A stretch of 64,000 nt of DNA from Mactra quadrangularis. Taxonomy: Eukaryota; Mollusca; Bivalvia; Venerida; Mactridae. The stretch's first letter is position 1. Every line of letters begins with the position of its first letter. This document shows positions 49,963 to 60,160 of the stretch, piece by piece. The position numbers and the translations under genes were made by a program. The notes under the pieces were generated by a model. That model searched no databases. It was given only the letters and a program-made list of their open reading frames with translations, and was not told the DNA's origin. The stretch lies in NCBI GenBank assembly GCA_025267735.1, contig CM046297.1:12274515-12338514 (forward strand), read 5' to 3'.

Positions 49963-50990
49963 TCTAACAATTGGGAATGGGACAAACATATAAGTTAAGA
50001 TGAAAGTGAAAAGGGCGATTAATAGAGGAACAAGTTGGCGTTTCAGAGGCGAAAGAAAAGTAACAATTAAGAGTTAAAAAGATAATTGGGATAAGATGGT
50101 TAGACTTCGGGAGATTGAGAGTCAATTTACATGCAACAGTGAGGAGTGGATGAACGTAGTAGATAGATATTTGGGTGAAAGAGAGAGAGTGCGAGTAGTG
50201 AAAGAAAATAGCAATAGAAGAGATGGAAAGAAAATGACTATACAAAAGATAATGGGTAAGTCTGAGAGGACAATACGTATAGGCTGAAGAGAATACCAAG
50301 GGTTGCGTGGGTTGATGGTTACAGTTATGCCTCAGTCCCATAAAATCGTGGCTTGTTGCGGACCCGTACGTGCAGACAGTCGTAGATCGTGGGAAGCCTT
50401 GCGTATTAAGGTGACGGTACGCACATGGCACAAAACAACACACCCGTACAGAGCCGTATCTGGAAGATATGCAAATTTTATCCATACTCGGCCACGATTT
50501 TTTCACGATTTGACTTTGAAACTGATACGTGCATCCTGGGCTCATCTTACGGACCCTGGTAAAAACGTAACAGTCCGTACGGGTACGCAAGAGTTCGTAC
50601 GGGTCCTTGCGGAGCTTGATCGCACGGCGCCCGTACGGTGCCCGTACGGCTATTTTTATGTTTATGGGACTGTAGCTTTAGACAGTTCGAAGAGATGGAC
50701 GGAAAGAATCAGGAGACAGAGGAATTACCGAGAGAAAAAGAATAGACGTCAGAAAAAAATGTAACATTTAGTGAGGTTTGATTAAACTCTTTTCAAACAG
50801 TCAGTTTTGTGTATAAACGCATGACTTCTGAAATTGGCAGGATACAACGATATGATAATAAGCTCAGAATACGAAGAGGGATAGATTTAGAAAGAGGACA
50901 CTTAAGTATAATGGACAAAAAAAGAGAAGGTAGAAAAACAGTGCTAAGGATGTCAGGCAATAGAAAGTTGTAATACAGAAATCTTATACT
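49963..50990. repeat. Purine-rich tract interrupted by a MITE
   Basis: Apart from the inserted MITE (50333-50672), the plus strand is rich in A and G (GAAAGAGAGAGAGTGCGAG, GAGATGGAAAGAAAATG). This gives long open frames on both strands: 208 codons minus (49964-50590), and plus frames at 50096-50287 and 50303-50764. The plus frames are rich in Arg, Lys and Glu; both the longer plus frame and the minus frame cross the MITE, so they cannot be intact genes. It is similar in character to the complement of the tract at 19.43-20.12 kb. Confidence 0.5.
50333..50672. mobile_element. CGTACGG-rich MITE, 340 bp
   Basis: The left end begins CAGTCCCATAAA (50333-50344) and the right end TTTATGGGACTG (50661-50672) is its exact reverse complement, a 12-bp terminal inverted repeat. 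Subterminal sequence on both sides carries CCCGTACG and CCGTACGG words, and the inside is GC-rich, in sharp contrast with the surrounding tract. No target duplication could be settled. Superfamily unknown. Confidence 0.8.
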
Positions 50991-52008
50991 GATATACACT
51001 TCAAAGTTATTTCAAATGTTATGTTGTTTTACCTCCTAAGATTTAATCTGCATATTGTTATAGACTGCCGTGGTATTAATTTTCTCCACGTTTAATATTC
51101 AATCGACGCATTGATATGTATTTATACTTGTAGATTTTCATCTAATGTTCTTAGAACGTACTTTCGGTTGGATTCAGGCAGTTTTTATGTAGATATATTT
51201 CTGATTTTATGAGATTTTTCGTGTTTTTTATAAGTGTTTCGTTCTTTTTCTATAATTTTCTCGATCTCAACTACCACTGTAATAGCTCTTATGTAAAATA
51301 ACAAAAAATAGTTTTCTGTTTTCACACTGAGCTTGTATTTATTGATATAAAGATACTATTTTATTATCACATGTGTATGTACATATTTAAGAAAAAGTGG
51401 AAACAGACGTGCAATTAAAGCGCAGCCTGTTGTTTTAAATTATAAGAGGTTTGCTGATATTTAAACCACCTGTAAGTCAATGCACCGAAAATACAAATCG
51501 AGAACTTGGGGAAATCTGCTGACACTCACCCCTGTTTAAAACAGTTTTTTAAATTTGGTTTGTTTCACAAATACTTGCCAAATAATGTTTGACTTTTTTT
51601 TGTTTCAAATAAAAAACGTTCATATTTTCAGTGCAAAAGGTCTTTAACACATTAATGTAAACAGTCTTGTAAAGTTCTGGTTATGTTTATGTCAATGACC
51701 ACCCAATCTTTACCAAACACAACAACTTTTGCGTTATTCCTTCATCTGTTTTGGAATAAAATCCCTGTAATTTGCCACAAGGGTAAGAGTGAACCTCGGT
51801 AATGTTTTCGTTTTATGCTTTACGCCCCTTTTCAACAGTCAGAGTCACATGCAAAAAGCTACCCGGTGGAATGTTATTTCAAGTAGTGTTTTATGTTGGC
51901 ATCGATAAGTTAATATACAATTTTATTACTAAAATAATCCCATTATGTATGATAGCTACTTTAGTTTATTTCTTGTACTCAAATGGATGATGATGTAAGA
52001 CGAGCATA
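50991..52008. other. AT-rich stretch, no feature seen
   Basis: No repeat or coding signal was recognised. Confidence 0.5.
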
Positions 52009-52110
52009 TACAGTGAATTCTCGATTATCCGAAACCGTAATATCTAAATATACGTATAGTTTAATTTTTTTTTTTTATAAAATTCGGATGGCCGGTTTCG
52101 GATAATTTTG
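52009..52110. mobile_element. pogo/Tigger-like terminal fragment
   Basis: TA followed by CAGTGAATTCTCGATTATCC (52011-52030), continuing GAAACC, has the form of a pogo/Tigger-type Tc1/mariner terminus. GATTATCCGAAACC (52023-52036) is mirrored by GGTTTCGGATAAT (52094-52106) across a T run, giving a hairpin of about 85 bases. The outer right terminus is not preserved. Similar words occur at 54.72-54.81 kb. Confidence 0.6.
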
Positions 52111-53023
52111 TCAATAACAATGATATATGTAATGAAGCCATTTTGAAAGAGTCTTTATCCTTTATGCACGCATAATCAATACTAACCAGAGATTTACAAA
52201 TTCGGACTCCTCTGTACCGTATACACTTAAAATAGTGCCACCAGGCATGCGCATAAAACAACGAGGTACCGCGGAAACTTACACAATAGTATATTTTAAG
52301 AAGGTTTTCCGACATATTTTCTCAATAAAGTAGTTTTCAATCAAAAAGTGTAATGTGGAACTTTTAACCGAGGTTTTACAAGAGTGCCATTGGCGTTTAG
52401 GTCTAGATTTAGCTAAAATTTTCTTATATCAATCCGCCAATATCGAAGCCAATCGCCATGAAAACTTGAGAATGAAAAAGTAGTTTCGAACGTTGTTTTA
52501 CTGTATTTATACACTTATGTTCTTAATCTATAAGACAATTGTTTCCACTTAAATTTCTCTGTCTGTTACATAATAATATAAAAAAACGTTTTCAAATTTT
52601 CTTTCTGTTTTAAAATTGAACAATTAATAGCCTATGCAATGTTAAATATTGAAGACTTGCCAATTTTTCAAACAAGTTTGTAGAAATTTCTATCCGAACA
52701 AAAATGCTTTTCTATGAACAGATATAATATTATTGTTTGATAAAGATGTAAAACTTCTTAGTATTGTTTATTATAAAGACGGAATAAATCAAAAACACTA
52801 AACTTTACTAGACACTTCTAAACGGTACCGTTGATAACTATTTTATTCATACTTTTAACTTTAGCTGATTCATGCTCACAATAAGGGCAGTATTAAATAA
52901 AGAGGTAAAATTATTCTAAATGCCAAGCTGAATGTAAGGACCAAAGATCGCAACAAGTGTTAAAATCTCGAGCTCAAATCATTTTACACAGTGAATATTC
53001 ACATTTTTACTATAATATGCTCC
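52111..53023. other. AT-rich stretch, no feature seen
   Basis: A GC-richer patch with GTACCG, GTGCCACCAGGCATGCGC and GAGGTACCGCGG at 52210-52275 may continue the transposon fragment to its left. Otherwise nothing. Confidence 0.4.
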
Positions 53024-53106
53024 ATGATAATAATGCCAATAATGATTAAGATTATGATGATGATAATTTTTATGATGGTGATGATGATGATAATTATGAT
53101 AATGCA
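53024..53106. repeat. ATG/ATA microsatellite
   Basis: Interrupted GATGAT and AATAAT triplets; the Met- and Ile-rich frame at 52991-53185 is its translation. Confidence 0.9.
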
Positions 53107-53175
53107 TAGAGACATGATACATTCGTGTATAACATTAATCATACAGAAAAACTTCTTTATATATATTTTTTATAA

Positions 53176-53365
53176 TACAGTATAACCGCTCTGTATAAGC
53201 AAGCATCACAACTATGTTAAATTAAATGTAATTGGGAGGTGACTTTTGATGGAATGGCCGTTTGTAGTGGTAAACTTATCACAATGGTGTGTATGAGTAA
53301 ACTATGGTTGAAAGGTGACTGTTAAAAGGAGATGGCCGCTTAATATGGTGTTAAGTACACATGTA
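53176..53365. mobile_element. pogo/Tigger-like fragment
   Basis: TA then CAGTATAACCGCTCTGTATA (53178-53197) looks like a pogo/Tigger terminus. It is followed by repeated phrases GGAATGGCCGTTTGTAGTGG and GGAGATGGCCGCTTAATATG, each after a GGTGACT, which recall the interior of such elements. The right terminus is absent or decayed. Confidence 0.5.
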
Positions 53366-54154
53366 ATAGAGTACATGATACAGGTATAAGTTGATATAAG
53401 TCTAAAAATAAAACGTTCAAGTTTTTATCATTAAATGATGAGGAAAATTAATTATCTGGCCACATAGGTAGACTCTTTAATTGTATACTTGATCTAATGA
53501 ACATTTGATGTTGAATTACCAGCGGTCCTAGAACTTTAGCACGCGGGGTTATTTTTATATACATACATTCTTTGATTGATAGTCTTTTTACCAGGTAAGA
53601 GTGGGGTGTAGGACTATCATTAATTTATAATAAATTTAGATTATACCAGTAACCATGGTTATAATTTATAACACTTAATAATGTTATTTTAATTATAGAA
53701 AAAATACTATTTAATTGACAACTTTCGGAAGTAATCGGCAATTATCGGCGTAATTAGGCATAGATTATGAGATTTTTAGATTATGTAGTTTTTACTTTCT
53801 CCATAATGTTTTGCCATCAGTACTACAGTAGTTTGATAAAAATGTAATTTTGTTTTTAAGTCGAAAGCACTTAATCATCCACATTGACTTTTAAATTATA
53901 TAATCTATAAAACCGCTCAGAAAATTGATGTCAGCTCATTTGGCAATGTAAAGCAGTAGTGGTAAGGGAAGTTGGTTAGTTGGGCTGTATAATAGTAATA
54001 ATTAAGAGTGTTGGCAATTAGAGTAAAATCAACTAAAATCAAAATATAATGACAATTCTGTTACTTTTATACACATTAATGACTAAGCAATGCCCTGATT
54101 TGCTTAAGGAAGTGCATTCAGACAGCGATTGAAGTTTGGTGAACATCAGAAATA
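53366..54154. other. AT-rich stretch, no feature seen
   Basis: No repeat boundary or gene recognised. Confidence 0.5.
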
Positions 54155-54336
54155 GTGATAGCGGTGAGACGGTCAGCTCTTCCTGGACACTTTTCTATCA
54201 CCAGTACTAACCTACCCTACCACGAGGCCGACAACTCATGTACAGGGTATGACCTACCTATCGCGACGGGGCTCGAACCCACGATCTCAGGATTCGAAGT
54301 CAGACATGCTAACCACTACGCCACGGCCGCGACTGC
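54155..54336 (-). mobile_element. tRNA-derived SINE (group 1), minus strand
   Basis: The reverse complement has the A box TGGCGTAGTGG (54313-54323) and a B box GGGTTCGAGCCC (about 54268-54280), then CCTGTACATGAGTTGTCGGC and the GTACTGGTGATAGAAAAGTG and CCAGGAAGAGCT phrases shared with 2422-2623. The 3' tail (CGGCGTTAAA) is missing, and no target duplication was found. The plus-strand frames at 54155-54449 are incidental. Confidence 0.85.
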
Positions 54337-54344
54337 AAAAGTTT

Positions 54345-54475
54345 GTTCATGAAATACTTCATACGGCCATTCTTCCTCATACAACTATACAAGAAGGGAA
54401 ATGTTCAGCCCCTTGTGGTGGCATGTACTTAGCACTGGTTCAATGCTAATGTCTAAAGATCAAATCCTCTCTAGA
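54345..54475 (+). mobile_element. Fragment related to group 3 SINE
   Basis: TTCATGAAATACTTCATACG followed by GCCATTCTTCCTCATAC resembles the post-head part of group 3 (TCATGAAATTATTTCTACGG, CCATTCTCCCTCCTAC), and later words (GTACTTAGCACTGGTT, AATGTCTAAAGATC) match loosely. It directly abuts the 5' end of the group 1 copy in opposite orientation, making a head-to-head composite. Confidence 0.5.
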
Positions 54476-54719
54476 GACATTGCCTTGTCCGACTGACCAG
54501 CAAGATATGGCAAAAAACTCGATTGAAGACTGGCGTAGAGCAACATACAACAAGCTTATCTATTCTCAGATACAAAGATACGTACCACAAATATAAATAA
54601 GTTATTTGGGACATATGTTAAAATAATTAGCTATCGTATAGACATGGTGTGTAGAAACAATGCACGTTTTGGAAGAAGATTTGCATGTTTATGAATTGTT
54701 TTGTTTGATGTTTGTTTCT

Positions 54720-54812
54720 GATGTACCGTACAACCTTTATTATCCGAAACACGGGAAATACATAAAAAATAAATGCATAGTAGTCGGATGACAAATTTCG
54801 GACATTAATATT
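54720..54812. mobile_element. pogo/Tigger-like fragment
   Basis: CCGTACAACCTTTATTATCC followed by GAAACACGG has the TTATCCGAAAC core seen at 52.02 kb, and TCGGATGACAAATTTCGGAC closes it on the right. Termini are decayed. Confidence 0.45.
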
Positions 54813-55710
54813 TTTGCTATGCGGTTGTTTTAACGCCATTTCTCAATATGTAATAAATAAGACCGTCGGCTCACTTAACTTCTTTCGTGTACTAGCAGTA
54901 GTTCAGTAGTAAAACTTGCGCTTATAGATGTTAATATCGAGGTTTCGAACCCAGCTTGGGTCTTTGCCTTTTTTCTTATATATTATAATGGTCCACTTAA
55001 AAAAGACTAGACGTCAAATCATGGGGTTTTGGTATATCATACCCGTAAATAAAAATCAGGAAATTCAAGTCTTCTTTAGATTGGGACAAACAGTTTTTCC
55101 TTCTAAAGGGTGAGCGATAATTTGTAAAAGGAAAATGTCTGAATACATGTAAGGTGAAACATTCAAAGTTTTTAACCTGATGAAATGTTGATAATTTGCA
55201 CAAAATCCAAATTCAAAAATCAATGTTTGTAGAACATTCATTTTTTAACCACATAACCGCAGCGTACCAAAAAAGTACTAAACTTACTTGTTGAACGACC
55301 CTCGTATTATCATGGACGATTTATTACAACTCTTGCTAATTTTTTACCTTAGACAGGTGGTAGTGCTAATTTGATTCCAAACTATCTGGGAATGTATCAA
55401 TACTTAATGAGGCATGAGGAAGAAAGTCCTCATTATAAAATAAAGAGATTTTTTACTAAAGAAAAAACTACGTTGATAAATGAAATATTTTTATTTAGGG
55501 TTTTTACATGAAACATACGTTTTATATCTGCGTTCATCAGCTCGTAGAGACCTACGCTGCCTTCCAAACGTTCGTAGACAAAATTTTGCTGGCACAATAA
55601 ATCGATTTACGTTTACCAAATGAAAGGGTCAAAGAGCCATCTGAGCAAATTTCTTTTTATGTCAACATATGATTCGATCTATAATACATTGAGTAAGCTT
55701 AAATATCAAA
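54813..55710. other. AT-rich stretch, no feature seen
   Basis: Two overlapping frames on opposite strands (54928-55113 and 54997-55203) have no recognised content. No repeat is visible. Confidence 0.45.
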
Positions 55711-55862
55711 GTATAATTACTATATGACTTGTATTGTCAACCGAATTTTGATAAGAACTAAATATTGAATACTTAAGTATCATCCGTAAAATTACTCTAT
55801 GATTTATATTTGTAATGTCAACCGAAGTTCGAAATAAAGTAAATACTAAAGTATCAACAAAA
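55711..55862. repeat. 75-bp tandem duplication
   Basis: Two diverged copies with the markers ATTACTATATGA (55716) and ATTACTCTATGA (55791), each followed by TGTCAACCGAA and ACTTAAGTATCA or ACTAAAGTATCA. Confidence 0.75.
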
Positions 55863-56111
55863 ATTGATCATCAGTAGCGCTGTTTGTTTAGGGAAATTGT
55901 ATCTATAAGCAATAAAAGCTGAATCCTGATTATTTTGATGCCACGAACAAATGCCATCTCGGTTCCTAGTCAAAAAGCGCTTGACTGCCAATGAGGATGT
56001 TAAGGCATTCGAACTTTCGTCTGTAGTATAAACAATAAGGCACCGATGTAAAACAGGTATTTATTAAACCCATATGTTTTAGTATTTCAAATGTTTCAGA
56101 AGTTTACACAA

Positions 56112-56353
56112 GATTGTCGAAAATTATCGAAAATTACCGGAAATCGACGATGAGAACTTCGTGTCTGAAAATTTAAATTTCTATTGTTACTAGGTTTGAT
56201 ACAAAAATATCTTTGATTAAAAAGTGGCAGAATATTATCGAAGATTATCGAAAATTACCGGAAATCCACGATGAACACTTCGGAAACACACCTGACGATT
56301 AGAATTAATATTGTTACCAGATTTGATATGAAAATAAAAACTTTAACCAAAAA
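56112..56353. repeat. 121-bp tandem duplication
   Basis: AAATTACCGGAAATCGACGA (56131) and AAATTACCGGAAATCCACGA (56252) mark two copies 121 bases apart. Each is preceded by TTATCGAA repeats and followed by TATTGTTAC, AGRTTTGATA. Copies are well preserved around the marker and diverged further out. Confidence 0.88.
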
Positions 56354-56744
56354 TTCTTTACATTAGGACGACTTATCTAAATTGCTACAATATGATTTTG
56401 TGTTAAAATTTAATATTATAGATAGTTTTCAGATAAATTTATCTATTTAATCGTCTATGAGTTATTGCACAGAAATTTCATAGAACGGCCATAGATTAGC
56501 CATAAATGATTGTTGATAAAGACGGTGCTTGACGCCACTGAAAATTGTTCAAGAAAACTTTTTGCTCTGTAATCTAAGTATATATCGATATTTAAGCACG
56601 TTCTATTTAAAACATTATTTGTAGTATCATGAATCTTATCAGAAATCGATTCCATACCATATGATACAGGAAGGTCATTACCTTCAAACAGCTGTATATC
56701 ATTATAATTGAGATAGGTTTCTTTTAAAGTTAAGGGGTAGAACC
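56354..56744. other. Unannotated stretch with a minus-strand open frame
   Basis: The minus strand is open from an ATG near 56802 to 56455 (115 codons), with a more balanced amino-acid mix than other frames here (LKETYLNYNDIQLFEG). No domain is recognised, and the strand is opposite to the LINE-like tail that overlaps its start. I do not call it a gene. Confidence 0.2.
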
Positions 56745-56870
56745 TGGAAGATTTGATCCAGAATTGTTTGTATTTCAGCATGTTTGCATAATTATAATGC
56801 ATTGCTCTTTGGTGTAATTTGAGAAATTAAAGTATTGTTCTGTTCTGTTCTGTTCTGTTATGTTCTGCGA
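56745..56870 (+). mobile_element. LINE-like 3' end with TTCTG pentanucleotide tail
   Basis: Sequence through TTGAGAAATTAAAGTATTG runs directly into TTCTG repeats (about 56836-56867). The form, a short AATTAAAGT phrase followed by a pentanucleotide tail, is typical of certain non-LTR retrotransposons. No reverse-transcriptase coding remains. Confidence 0.6.
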
Positions 56871-58265
56871 AGTTTGGAAATGAAATTTATCGTGGTCCCA
56901 ATAAAGACGAAAACTGGATAGTTCAAATTTATGTCATATCTCAATTATAAGTCACAACATTGAAATTAAGTGGAAACTGTTTTGTCTTTGCATCAAGTAT
57001 TGGAAAGCATTTATTTAGTCATAAATTTTTACAAGATTGTGTATATGTACAGTATATGTATAATACCATTGCAGCATATTATCTTAATTATATAGTTGAA
57101 ACCCATTTTTCATCGTTTAAATAAAAATTTAAGAAGAAAAGAGATCTGTACTTTTCACTAATTCCGCAAGTTAAATGTTCCCAATTAATTTTTCTGAGAA
57201 ATGATAAAAGAAATCAAGGAAACAGTACCCCTCATATCCCAACTTTTACAATTCATTTCACAAGTTATTTTCTACAAATAACAAAAGGTTTCCTGTTGAC
57301 ATTTTATTAAAGTAGTCGTGTCCATAGAGACACCAATCATTTAACATCGCTTAGTTTCCTTAAAAATGACTCTAGACATACGAACACTATAAAAAGAACT
57401 ATGATTCGACGTTAAATCAAACACTATGGTGTCACGTGACTCTGATAAATTTCCCTATGGACCAGTGTGTCAGACATTTCTTAATTAATCTTCTAAGTTT
57501 ACAAATGTACATCAACAGACAACAAAGCTTCAGCACTGATGACTTTGTCAGGTAATTATTAAAAAGTATTAAACAATTTCCAAGAATAAATACTTCGTCA
57601 TGCTTGTCATTATATTATGGCCTTCCTTGAAGATTTTAACAAACTAGAAGGTGACAATGTATGAGGATCGCTTTCTAATGTGGATCACATCCAGAAATGT
57701 ATCTTGTTTAACAGAATTGAATAAACCCACAGGAGACAACCTACCTTTGGTCCACTAATGTTTTCTAACACTTTGAAAGTTAAGTCACTTCTCCCTCGTA
57801 TGAAATGTTATAGTAAGACTTTTTAAAAGTTGACTTTATACCGAAAATCACTTTTTATGCAAACGAGTCGTTTCCAGGTGTCTGCACGTAATACATCCCT
57901 ATGGAGTGGAAGAACACTCGCTAAATCATGAACAATGATTAAAAAGGTTGGTGACATCGTTTTATGCCAAAACAAGAGTGATAATCATCAACCGATCCGT
58001 AAGCAGTCAAATGCATCTGTGCAGCATACATGTATTGACAAATTTCAACATTATTATATAAGATTATATTATTTATCTTCTACTGTTTATAGTGTTGTAA
58101 ATGGGTTGATCACCTGTATTCTAGTATTTCGATTTCGGACTAGAATACTATATGTTGGTCAAGTAATCTACTATGAATATCCATATCCATACATTATCAA
58201 TATATTTATACTCTATTTCGTTTATGTTGATATGATATGATATGTAATTTATTTTCTTATATATG
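56871..58265. other. Unannotated stretch, weak exon-like signals
   Basis: TATAAAAAG at 57388-57396 precedes an ATG at 57457, which opens a frame of 31 codons (MDQCVRHFLINLL onward) ending at an AG/GTAATT donor-like site (57551-57553). The peptide is unknown. The 101-codon plus frame at 57935-58240 is also unrecognised and leads into the LINE-like tail below. These are chance-level observations. Confidence 0.2.
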
Positions 58266-58352
58266 TCACATTTATGTACATGTTGACCGCATGGGTCTAT
58301 GACCTCCCGGTTTGTAAATAAATAAACTTGTTAAACTTGTTAAAACTTGTTA
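58266..58352 (+). mobile_element. LINE-like 3' end with ACTTGTTAA tail
   Basis: GACCGCATGGGTCTATGACC, TCCCGGTTTGTAAATAAATA and three ACTTGTTAA-type units form a typical non-LTR 3' terminus with a short tandem tail. The plus frame just upstream (57935-58240) has no reverse-transcriptase motif that I can see. Confidence 0.55.
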
Positions 58353-58641
58353 TTATATACTAGTAGGGTGTGCAACTAAATTTGAACGTAAGAGATTGAA
58401 TACAATTGGACTATAGCTCATTGCATAACATGATAAAAATGCTAAGTAATTTTATTCGTCATGTAATCATTATAATTATTAAAAAATGTTATGCATTTTC
58501 CTACAAATAAGTACTACATTTTGTAAATTATTCTGTAAAAACCTTGAAGTTTACAAAAAATTTCCACTAAAATTAAGCAGTTGCAGTAATGTGCCATAGA
58601 CGTGAAGTTAATAAGATCGTTTTGTTTTTTAATGTAAGCAC

Positions 58642-58762
58642 AGGAGCTTGACATTCTGTATCGTAGTTTGAAAGATTCTCTCCTTCTTAAAAACTTCTCA
58701 AAACAGTTTTTATTATAAAAAGGAGGGAAGTTTCAAACTACGATACAGAATGTCAAGCTCCT
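58642..58762. mobile_element. Fold-back element with perfect 32-bp arms
   Basis: AGGAGCTTGACATTCTGTAT at 58642 continues CGTAGTTTGAAA; the exact reverse complement occupies 58731-58762. Beyond the 32-bp perfect arms, CTCTCCTTCTTAAAAACT pairs imperfectly with the AAAAAGGAGGGAAG side. Nearly the whole 121 bases can fold into one hairpin. No obvious target duplication, so it may be a small palindromic MITE or a hairpin-forming transcript source. Confidence 0.88.
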
Positions 58763-59690
58763 ATGATGTAAGTAACAATAGAGATCTGCTATAAAGACCA
58801 TCTTTGTAATTGCAAAATCATGAAGTTTATAAATCCTAAATGCTTTATTTAAGAAGGAAAGGATCACTATAATAAGACCATTCTGCTACTAAAACAATTT
58901 CTCCGCCATCATTGTTTTGAGATGACGTATGCAGGTGCGCGAATCATGTGATAAAAATTAGACGGCTTCACCATTTTCCGTTGACTTAAGTTAGAACTTG
59001 TTGTAGCTAAGATTTTCAAGTTACGACAGCAATTTTGAAACACTCTTATCGTAAACTTAACTTTAACTTAAGTTACTAAGATACGATAAATTTGCTATCT
59101 TACTTAAGATTCTTTATGAAACGCTCCCCTGGTTTTGATGGTCTTAAAGAAACTTTACTGTAATTATCGTAATCTAGGGACAAAAAAGACTACAAAATAA
59201 GAATTGTTTAAGAAAAGATTTATATCAACTTCTGTGTTTAATTTTCTTCAAACTTGTGTTGAAGAAACGTTAAGCAATACTAAATAACACGAAAGAAACG
59301 AGGCAACGTCAAAATTAATGATGAATTATAAAAAAAATACTCGGATTTACCAGCGATTATCCCATGATTTGCTTCCGATTGATAATAACTAAAACATTTA
59401 TAGAAAATGAACTCAAAAAATCAAATCCATATTATCTATAGACGATGAAGAAGATGGCAAGATATTAAAAACTAGACGGTTGAATTTATCAAATCATTTC
59501 ATCAAACAGTTTGTTTGTGTATGTCGGTGCTTTTAGATGAACATGAGATTATCTGTAAGCTTATGTGAGGTAGAGCCACCTGTTTGTAAAAATATTAAAT
59601 GATGAGATATTGTATCTTCCTTTCAAAATGGATTACAACATAAAAACAAGACGGTTGTCTTAAAATTCAAACTACGTAATATAAATGGAT
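58763..59690. other. AT-rich stretch with degenerate TAAGTTACGA words
   Basis: Between 58985 and 59140 the phrases TTAAGTTA, ACGACAGC or ACGATAAA, and GAAACACTC or GAAACGCTCC recur loosely, suggesting an old duplicated repeat. Nothing else is recognised. Confidence 0.4.
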
Positions 59691-60160
59691 AGCGTATCAG
59701 AGTGTTTCCTCTAAAAGGTATTGCAACCAACCAGTAGCAAAATTGCTCAATGTCTTTTTTACGTATTTCACGTCCTTAAACATAATTTTATAATCCCGAT
59801 GAATGAGATGTTCCTATTGAGATTAATTGCGATGACTTGGTGTGAACAATTTACTTATAATTCCTAACATATGCCATTTATAAGTGATGTTTCAAATGGC
59901 GAGACGGCAAGCTCCTACTGAAAGGTATTCATCAGGAGGATTGTTCAAACACCATACTCGTATTTGTCCTACTTTTTTTTACAAGAGAAGTTTTGAATTG
60001 CAATGCATGGTATGTTCATTTTTTGAGAAATAACAACATACCGACAGACAACTTTGTTGATATTTCTTACTATTTTCAGTTAGAAGTGATGTATCATATG
60101 GCGAGGCACGGTATGCTCCTTCTGAACAGGATTGCAACCAAGAGATACAATGTAGTTAGG
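59690..60160 (+). repeat. Loose three-fold repeat about 200 bases apart
   Basis: AAAGGTATTGCAACCA (near 59715), CTCCTACTGAAAGGTATTCA (near 59910) and CTCCTTCTGAACAGGATTGC followed by AACCA (near 60114) share a core. The last two are also preceded by AAGTGATGTTTC/AAGTGATGTATC and ATGGCGAG. They could be tandem duplicates or decayed small exons. The 104-codon frame at 59993-60307 covers the third copy without a recognised domain. Confidence 0.4.

Noticed and set aside
49964..50590. 208-codon minus-strand frame, the longest in the window
   Set aside because: It runs through a purine-rich tract and across most of an inserted MITE, and its composition follows the base bias. No domain is recognisable.
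50096..50764. Arg/Lys/Glu-rich plus-strand frames resembling a basic helical protein
   Set aside because: The composition follows from purine-rich DNA, and the second frame lies largely inside the MITE. No motif such as a DDE triad or zinc finger is seen.
56455..56802. 115-codon minus-strand frame with balanced composition
   Set aside because: No domain recognised, and it starts within a LINE-like 3' end on the opposite strand. No splice or promoter evidence.
57935..58240. 101-codon plus frame upstream of a LINE-like tail, considered as the end of a reverse-transcriptase protein
   Set aside because: No FADD-box, endonuclease or zinc-knuckle motif is visible. Its Tyr/Ile-rich composition fits AT-rich chance.
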